Positions 57,095-64,000 of a DNA stretch of 64,000 bases are shown one piece after another. The DNA is taken from NCBI GenBank assembly GCA_034509495.1, contig CM067515.1:19887980-19951979 (forward strand), given 5' to 3'. Under the pieces are notes generated by a model. The model saw nothing but the letters and a program-made list of their open reading frames with translations, was not told where the DNA came from and ran no database searches. Position numbers and translations under genes: made by a program. The DNA comes from Acestrorhynchus altus. Lineage: Eukaryota > Chordata > Actinopteri > Characiformes > Acestrorhynchidae. How positions within the stretch are numbered: the first letter of the stretch is position 1; every line of letters begins with the position of its first letter.

Positions 57095-57500
57095 TAAAAC
57101 CTCTGCTGCTTTATCCTTCCAGACCAAAGAAACACACAGATTCTCCCATGTGTCGCCTTGCGCTTTATTGATTTTAGAGACCTGCTCTCAAGAGAGCAAT
57201 GATTCACATCTGCCTGCAGGTACTTACGCTGACAGCAGACCTGCACGCTCTCTTTTCATGGCAGGAGAAAATGCACTGACTGGTAAATGTTTATGTATAC
57301 TCCTTGCCTGGGATGGATCATCTCCTCGCCCTCTTCATCACAATACAACCATCACCCGTGTGACTAAAAGGTTTATCAATGTTATGTAAACTGACAGAGA
57401 TCGATGATGCCCCTCAGAAATCTAACAGAGGTGCTATGGTGTAATCCATCTAAATTATATCTTCCCCTTAGCAGGATGAAAGAGCGTCCTACATTCCTCC
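57095..57500. promoter_or_regulatory. candidate conserved noncoding element
   Basis: Unique, near-balanced base composition without TE text. An open plus-strand frame (57039-57389) shows no known domain and lacks splice context. Cores include GCGCTTTATTGATTTTAG (57158) and CTAAATTATATC (57449). Could be regulatory or an unrecognised exon; both are inference. Confidence 0.2.
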
Positions 57501-57509
57501 CCTTTTTTC

Positions 57510-58050
57510 CACTCTAAATCGAAGTGCACCTGCAGCTGAAGATGACTCTCATGTTTCAGACTCCACATTTACCAATTTCCACCAACAGACTCTGTGAGCA
57601 GTTGCCTTATTAGCACTTTACTGCAACATGTGTGACAAAATCCATAACTCATTCCTGGAGCAGCCTACGAAACACCTTCATGTTGAAATGAAGTGCTGCT
57701 GTTATTTTCCTAGTGGCAATGTGAGAAGGGCAGGAAATATCAACATCTTATTTACAACACCATCTTCTGAACATGTAGATGAGTGGGAAGCAAGCCAAAC
57801 CTCTGTTGACATTTTTATGTTTTTCAATGCTCAAAGTAGACGACATTAAATGATCAACCTCAAGTGAAGTTCCATACATTTGCAAATTGTCGGTGAATTT
57901 CAAAAGGCCTGGTAAAAGAAGATCAGGCAGGTGCTTGCCCCTGCTTAATTGCTAGAAGTGGGCTTGCTAAAAGTTAGCTGTTGGAATTATAAAAGGTGGT
58001 GCAAGGAAATGTGGTCACGCAGCATCCGTTTGTAAACAAAAATGTTAGTC
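57510..58050. other. No supported feature
   Basis: Unique sequence; no domain, repeat or RNA gene recognised. Confidence 0.35.
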
Positions 58051-58057
58051 ATTATCG

Positions 58058-58118
58058 TACCCGCGTCCTCCTGAATAGGGTCATGGTCGATCCAGAGCTT
58101 GCCTGGAATCATTGGGCA
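58058..58118 (-). mobile_element. SINE family A fragment
   Basis: Plus-strand TCCTGAATAGGGTCATGGTC, then GATCCAGAGCTTGCCTGG and AATCATTGGGCACAAGC, is the inverted 3' region of family A (compare 2158-2208 in the full copy). Confidence 0.6.
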
Positions 58119-58724
58119 CAAGCATTATTACAATGCTTCCAGTGTTTCTAATGTAACTACCTTGTAGATGTGTTAAAAAATTCATTAAAAATAGTTCAAT
58201 GTTATGAACACAGTGTGTCTGTAACGTCTCCCTGTGCAGTGTAGCAGTAGCTATGTAGCTGTAAGCTAGAAGAGTGGTGTGTAAACAGAGCTGAAAAAAC
58301 ACCAGCGTCCAGTTCATTATTACAATCTACTCTATAAATGAAAGAAATAAAGCTTTCAGTGCCACTTATCACGCTTGGTAATAGTTCACTTCCTCTTCAC
58401 AGACAGCTTGTTTATGAAGCTGTAAAAGGCCTGATTAGTGACGATCTAACAGACCGTTAACATATCGTTTATCTAAAAGACTGGCTTTAAAAAAGCAGGT
58501 CATCAGCCAGTTATAGCTCCTCACTGTTATGGAGGATATAAAGATGTCCTTCTATCTGTGTGTTAAAAATTAGTTTATTTAATAATGCAAAATGTTACAT
58601 TAGCAAAGACGGATTTTGGTTTAAAATGCTGTAAAAATAATCCTGCTCAGAATGATCGTAATTGTGATTCATAGAAGAAATATGTTTCTACAGTAATCAC
58701 CACTGAATTTTTACAGTAACATGC

Positions 58725-58929
58725 TTCTACAGTAACATGATGTTATTAGTTCTACAGTAAAATGCTGTGTACAGGTTCTACAGTAACATGATGTATATAG
58801 GTTCTATAGTAACATGCTGTTATTAGTTCTACAGTAACATGATGTGTACAGATTCCACAGTAACCTGCTGTGTACAGGTTATACAGGAAGATGCTGTATA
58901 TAGGTTCTACAGTAACATGCATATGCAGG
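58725..58929 (+). repeat. 25-26-bp minisatellite, 8 units
   Basis: Unit TTCTACAGTAACATG followed by ATG or CTG and alternating endings TTATTAG or TGTACAGG or TATATAGG. Two decayed units precede it from about 58686. The alternation of endings hints at higher-order doubling of the unit. Confidence 0.85.
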
Positions 58930-59639
58930 TTCTGTATTCTCATAGATTCTGCCTCTAAGTTTGACTGTCTGGTGTTCCACTTGATGTAGAAAAAAAATAA
59001 AGGAAATCTATTTAAAAAATAATGGAAACCTTTAATTTTTTCATAATGACATATTTCTAAAATGTTACATAATGTTATAATTCTGATGAGACGATCAGAT
59101 GATCCAGGTTCCCAAGAAAGATGTGGGGAAGAGAGACTTCTGTCCATTACCATATCACAGAATGATTACTGTTCTAATCAACATGCATCCATGTACTATC
59201 ACTGTTCTTCACATTGAAGTAAGTATGTCATCTGACCCCCAACTCCCAATTGTGTACCACCTCTGCAAACCATAAAGACATTTCAAAAGGAAAGACAAAT
59301 AAAATGACAAACCCAACCTGAGGCTTTTAATCATCATGCTTGTTGGGGTGGATGGTGTTTGCTTTGACTTTATCCCTGCCCACCTACGCACAACAATTAC
59401 TCTTAGCTTCATACCAGTAAGCCCTCCAGCCGACTCCACACATGCAGGAGATGAGTAAAATCTAACAATGTCAATGGAATCATTTCTGCTGTGGAGGCCA
59501 AATGATGACTTTGTAGTTAATTAATCTTATTAATTATTAATCAGTTGAAATGCATGAAAACGAAACCAAACAACCAACCAAACATTGTGCTCATCAGAAT
59601 CCAAAATATAAAAGATGTAACGCAGTCTAATAATACTGA

Positions 59640-60180
59640 GACTGCCCATTAATTTACCTTGAATTACGAAGACATGCTTTGACATTTGTAGATGAATGGG
59701 GTGGAATAGTTACAGCTGCTTGTGGGGAATTCAGGGAAACGATGTAAGCGTCAGCAAAGCAAAAGAGATAAAGGCTGGATGAGCCAAGCGTGGGGGTTGT
59801 GGTGGTGTTGGTGGTGGTGAGCAGTTTCTAATGCATAAATATTCCTCCAAGGAAGAATAAAGAAGAAAGAAACAGATGTGGATGCTGCAATAAATAATAG
59901 CAGAAGAAATGATAGGATGATAAAAAGAAAGGGAGGGTTTTGTCCAGTAGTCAGTGTGGTGTGTGTGTACAGATTGTGTGAGTCACTGGATGATATTTAG
60001 TCTCATTCATCGCTGTCAACCCAGAACAATAAACCTTGCGTTTCGTCAGTTAACAAGGAACCTCTGAGATGGCCATTATTTACTGTATAACTAATGAAAT
60101 ACTGCTGCCATTTTGCTTCAACCTACATTCTAAACTAAGTGATTAAAACAACTTAATGGCTTGCTGTAATAACCATGGAG
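59640..60180. other. Unique sequence with short GGT run
   Basis: GGTTGTGGTGGTGTTGGTGG at 59797-59816; otherwise unique and not assignable. Confidence 0.35.
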
Positions 60181-60461
60181 CTCAAGGTCATGACATTTCT
60201 ACTAGAAGAGAAAAGTATTGAGTGAATGAGTACATGAACTGATACACATAGTATCTTACTTTGTATGCACTTAGGTTTAGTTTCCAAGATGTAGTCTAGG
60301 GCCAAATTCCAGAAAAACCAATGCTTATTAATCTTTCATTCTTTCATTCTCAGTTACATCCTCATCTTTTTTCCTTTGTTGCTATTGACATAACTGTGAT
60401 TTTCATTAGGATGGACAGCAGCTACCTAACTGAGATTGCAAATCTCGCTTCTACAATCAGC

Positions 60462-60665
60462 TCAGCAATGTGCTGAGAATGATCCACCACCCACATAATA
60501 CCTGCTCTGTGGCAGACCATTCAAGAACAGGGTGAAAGAAGGATAGTAAAGTTTGCATTCTGCAACTTTAGAACTACAAAGTGCTCCTATATGGTGCTGA
60601 TACAACAGATGAGTGTAAAAAATGTCAGCTTTATGAATCATACAGTTATGGCTTTGAAATCTGAG
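60462..60665 (+). repeat. dispersed fish repeat fragment
   Basis: GTGCTGAGAATGATCCACCA, CATAATACCTGCTCTGTGG, GAACAGGGTGAAAGAAGG and CTACAAAGTGCTCCTATATGG in this order match a repeat I know as very frequent in ostariophysan genomes, whose ends read as part of a non-autonomous DNA element. Only one copy is seen in the window, so the call rests on recall. Confidence 0.5.
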
Positions 60666-61743
60666 AAGGTGAACTACCAAACTAATGAACCAAAGTAACT
60701 GACCTAAAAATCTACACAATTATTAAAAATCTCGTTCATTGAGCAGGGTGTACATATATTTTAATATAATGTACTTCTAATAGCATTACAGCTGAGCAGT
60801 ACTATATACTGGGATATAAACAGAGTGAGATATGAGCTGAGGAAATATTGTTAAAGTTTTTTTAAATTACGTGGTCTTGCAAGCTTGCGGACAAACCTTT
60901 TTCTGCTGCCTTGCTGTGCTCCACCCCACCCTGCTGTCAGCTCCTCCTCTTCTCTGCTCCATTCAGCCCCACTTGCATTCTAACATACACACTGTGGAGG
61001 GGACATTAGACAGTGCTCTGGCATGAACATGACTTGGTGTGTATAAAGAAGAAATTAAGTTGTAGTTAAAGAATATAGTTAAAATATATCAATATATAAT
61101 ATTTTTTGTCCACATCACCCAGCCCTAACCAGTACCCTCTAATTGTCGCAAAATGGCAATAGAGCCTTGTTGCTTTTTGCCACAGGTCACTAATTAAGTA
61201 GTGTTAGGATATCTCTGGTGATACCACAGCCATCTATAACCAACCGTCCTAAAAAGCAGCTTAATTCTAGATTATGTGCTTTGACATAACATCTTTGACA
61301 GTTTGCATAATATTTCATTTTCTGTGAGTCTTAAGAGCCTAAACAAAATTTCTTATACAGGTCAATTTAAACCATACTGTGTTTCCATCCACCTTTTGCT
61401 CCCAATCATAAAAATAGCCACCAATTCACTAAATTCCTGAAAACTATATATTCAAATATACAGCTCAATAATAACATTAATGCAGAATAAAAGTATTGTT
61501 TACAATCCAAAGCAGATCCCACCATGTGAGCTATGGAAACACTGAATACTCTTCCTATTATTTAAGATGTTCTTAAATAATACTAAGATATCCAGATCAA
61601 ATTAATTAATCAAATGGTAATGGCTCTTTACTTTGCAGTAAGACAATATTCCAAAACAAATGTTTCTCAGAACAAAAAGAGAAATGTTCTTGACTGGGTA
61701 GGTCTTTTGCCCAGTCTGAAGCACCTACTGTATGTCCCGGATC

Positions 61744-61869
61744 ACCAACCCTGCTCCTGGACCTTTCGCCAATCAAGAGCTTCTGAAGGCAGTAATTAGT
61801 TGGATCAGGTGAAGTGGATTAAGGTTGAAAAAGTCAGCAGAAGGGTAGCTCACCATGAGCAGGGTGGGG
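61744..61869. repeat. small palindromic MITE
   Basis: ACCAACCCTGCTCCTGG on the left and CCATGAGCAGGGTGGGG on the right form imperfect inverted ends about 90 bp apart. Non-coding. Confidence 0.45.
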
Positions 61870-62194
61870 CCCTGTCAATTACCCAGTTTGAACATTGATT
61901 TGAATTTTACTTACTAAAGATGAGACTTAAGACAAAAAATGTTAAAATAAACAGGAATGTATTAGGTAAGCAGTAATCCAGTTTAGCCTCGTAATTGCCC
62001 CCCTGAGATTTATAAACAGGACTGTGACTCCCAAGATGCGTCATCTGTACATAACTTAGCAGTACCACCCACCCACACTCACACACACCCATTACAGGTA
62101 ATATTTGCCTGTTGGATGTAGAGCAGCAGCTATTGTTCATATACCTAAAACAAACAAATGTTTGCAAGCACAACCTGCGGGACTAACATCAGTC

Positions 62195-62465
62195 CCAACT
62201 TTGGGTCCTGAACTTCCTGAACAGACTTCCTGGCTGCAGTCTTCAAGCTCTGTCCTCACCTCCTTGTATAGATGTGTGATGGAGAGTGTTCTGTGCTCCG
62301 TCATCAACGTGTGGCATGGAAGCTGCTCTGCTGCACACAGGAAAGCTCTGCAGAAGGTGGTGAAGGGTGCACCGAGGACTGTTGGGGGTCAGCCTCCCAC
62401 CACCATGTACATTTATATCTACAGATGCATCATGAAGGTCCCCACTCATTCACAGGCAGTTTATT
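62195..62465 (+). mobile_element. LINE fragment (LINE D type), C-terminal RT tail
   Basis: A plus-strand frame reads LTSLYRCVMESVLCSVINVW, HGSCSAAHRKALQKVVKGA and PRTVGGQPPTTMYIYIYRC, the segment after the RT palm in LINE D-type proteins (compare RLQRAVKAAQKIIGCPLP at about 47930). Only this internal piece is present, with no 3' UTR visible. Confidence 0.6.
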
Positions 62466-62984
62466 TAAGTGAGGTTTAGATTCAAGGGGTCTAACCTATT
62501 CATGCATTCATGCTGGTGATATTGAACCCAAATGTTTACCTGAATTCAATTGAACCAAATTCAGTTATTAGTGGTTTGAGCAGTTACAGGACAAGGCTTT
62601 TCAGATAGGTGATATAGTTATTGAATAAATTGTCAATAAATGAAATGATCATTAAGCTTGTGTGTTTAATTGTTGTATTTATCTGAAATTAAAATGAGTT
62701 AAATGTTCAGAGATATTTATACAACGTGTGGTGCACAAATAAAAAAAAATGGAAAATTGATTTTAGGTATTTAGCAAAATGGTCATGGTACATATTTTCT
62801 TTCTTCAGTTTTAATGTTTATAATATGTTCATGGATCTGGTTAAAAAAATCAGAATGATGATTAATTTAAATCTTACAAATGTATCATAAAAATGTATGC
62901 ATTTTTAATCAAATATTGTTTTCAAGAGATGAGTGCACTAGATGGATTTTTCAATGAACCCTGCTCACAGTTGGAAATGTTACT

Positions 62985-63115
62985 TTAAAAATGTATGCCA
63001 TTACAGGTTATGGATTACATGATAAAAATGTAACTGTAATGTAATCCAAAGGATTGCTGTATTAATGTAATCGGATTACTTTTCATTAGCTTTGGATTAC
63101 TTGCCTTTTAAACCC
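62985..63115. repeat. GTAATC/GATTAC palindromic repeat fragment
   Basis: TGTAATCCAAAGGATTGC and AATGTAATCGGATTACTTT resemble text at 29875-29930. Non-coding. Confidence 0.35.
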
Positions 63116-63184
63116 ACATATTAAAATTCAAACGAAAACCTTAAGACAAAGTTATAATGTATAAACTCCTGATGTATAAACACA

Positions 63185-63280
63185 CATCCATTTTTGGTTC
63201 CATAAAGAACCTGATTTGTAAGAGACATTTTTGTAAAAAAAAATAAAAATTAAAGACCCAAAAGGTCTTCAATGGCATTA
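63185..63280. repeat. GGTTCT-type MITE fragment
   Basis: TTTTTGGTTCCATAAAGAACC plus AAAGACCCAAAAGGTCTTC resemble arms of the 54150 element. Confidence 0.3.
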
Positions 63281-63297
63281 TTAAAAGCACTTTATTT

Positions 63298-63302
<5 letters not shown>

Positions 63303-63355
<53 letters not shown>
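63303..63355. repeat. (TA)n microsatellite
   Basis: About 26 TA units, running straight into TCCA units. Confidence 0.95.
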
Positions 63356-63357
<2 letters not shown>

Positions 63358-63470
63358 ATCCATCCATCCATCCATCTTCTTCCTGGCCGGGGAGTATAAT
63401 TATTGGATGCCAGGTAAGAATACTCTTTAAACAGGTTGCCAGTCTATTGCGGGGTACCACACTCACATTT
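63354..63470 (-). mobile_element. SINE family A, 3' part with GATG tail
   Basis: Minus strand: TGGTACCCCGCAATAGACTGG, then a damaged middle, GGCATCCAATAATT, and GGAAGAAGATGGATGGATGG as tail. The first motif matches 2108-2131 in the full copy. The tail touches the TA run. Confidence 0.55.
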
Positions 63471-63620
63471 TGCCCTTTGGCTTGCTCACTAGGAGGTCTA
63501 TTTCTTATCCTTTGTTCATGTTTTGTTAACCTTTTTATTTGTGTATTTATATTTCTATAAAACTGCTCTGTGACATCAGTTGTGAAAATTACAAATAAAT
63601 TTTAATTTGATTTGATTCAC
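63468..63620 (+). repeat. dispersed repeat D, 3' end with tail
   Basis: TTTGGCTTGCTCACTAGG, CTGCTCTGTGACATCAG and AAATAAATTTTAATTTGATT, ending TTTGATTC, give the tail region of repeat D. The rest of the window to 64000 shows nothing recognisable. Confidence 0.55.
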
Positions 63621-64000
63621 CTATTTACTCACACATCTATATCTTGAGCTCCTGCTTTGCCACTGTACTTGCTGTGCCATCATCATTACTCCATCAACTG
63701 GAAAGTTCACCTACCTTAATTGCTTTTAAGTTCATAAACTTTAAATTAAGAGGAAAATTATTACTTTATCCTCATGTTCTGCTAAATTGCAGCTCTACAT
63801 ATTTTTAATCAGTACCAAATTTCAAAGTTGTGCTATTATTCTAATTTCTAAAACAATAATTAGCATTCAAACACATCTTCAATATCATAGGTAGACCTTT
63901 CCACCTGTATCTTCTAAAGAAGATAGCAATGGCCATGATTTGTGTGACTAAGCAGTTAAGAGTGAGGGGAAAACTGAACACTAATATTAACAGCTACTGA

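Noticed and set aside
57039..57389. Possible exon (116-codon frame)
   Set aside because: No recognisable domain, and an overlapping minus-strand frame is equally open.
63354..63385. Rex3-type LINE tail, because of the GATG repeats
   Set aside because: The adjoining text matches SINE family A, so the GATG tail belongs to that SINE.

Overview
The window looks like intergenic DNA from a teleost fish, probably an ostariophysan (catfish, characin or carp-like lineage). This rests on AT-rich sequence without operon-like coding, long CA, TA and AAT microsatellites, many degraded Tc1/mariner, CR1/L2/Rex-type LINE and tRNA-derived SINE relics of fish type, and no host exon that I can recognise on either strand. 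The open frames of any length are transposon relics, minisatellite translations or chance. The lineage is inferred from repeat types recalled from fish genomes, not from a search.

Layout. 1-5.4 kb: SINE copies and old Tc1 pieces. 5.47-7.8 kb: decayed minus-strand CR1/Rex1-like LINE (A) interrupted by a Tc1 end. 10.1-10.9 kb: 21-bp minisatellite. 11.76-14.6 kb: better preserved minus-strand LINE of the same type (B), truncated in its endonuclease domain. 15.6-16.7 kb: unique, homeobox-motif-rich sequence that may be conserved noncoding DNA. 17-24 kb: hAT-like element, LINE 3' ends (RTE-like F, Rex1-like C), small repeats and a 24-bp minisatellite. 24.7-26.4 kb: Tc1 element with both ends and a transposase relic, carrying a tRNA-headed SINE nested in its left end. 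28.6-29.5 kb: RTE/Rex3-like LINE relic (E). 33.85-34.2 kb: L2 LINE tail (G). 37.8-38.7 kb: two Tc1 lineages fused. 40-44.2 kb: TTAA-flanked element, hAT-like element and minus-strand Tc1/mariner relic. 46.8-48.4 kb: plus-strand LINE relic (D), then another Tc1 end. 51-64 kb: more TTAA-family copies, small MITEs, microsatellites, a 25-26-bp minisatellite and LINE/SINE ends.

The most interesting unexplained structure is a non-coding dispersed family of about 0.81-0.86 kb in four copies (about 35.3-35.96, 40.18-41.04, 51.90-52.74 and 55.6-56.42 kb). Its ends resemble CTCTTAAAACCC, are inverted in copies 2 and 4, and sit at TTAA sites. It reads as a non-autonomous piggyBac-type element with a conserved internal core. 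The rest is a mosaic of dead mobile elements laid over several unique AT-rich blocks that could be regulatory DNA of a distant developmental gene. No genes here work together as a pathway.
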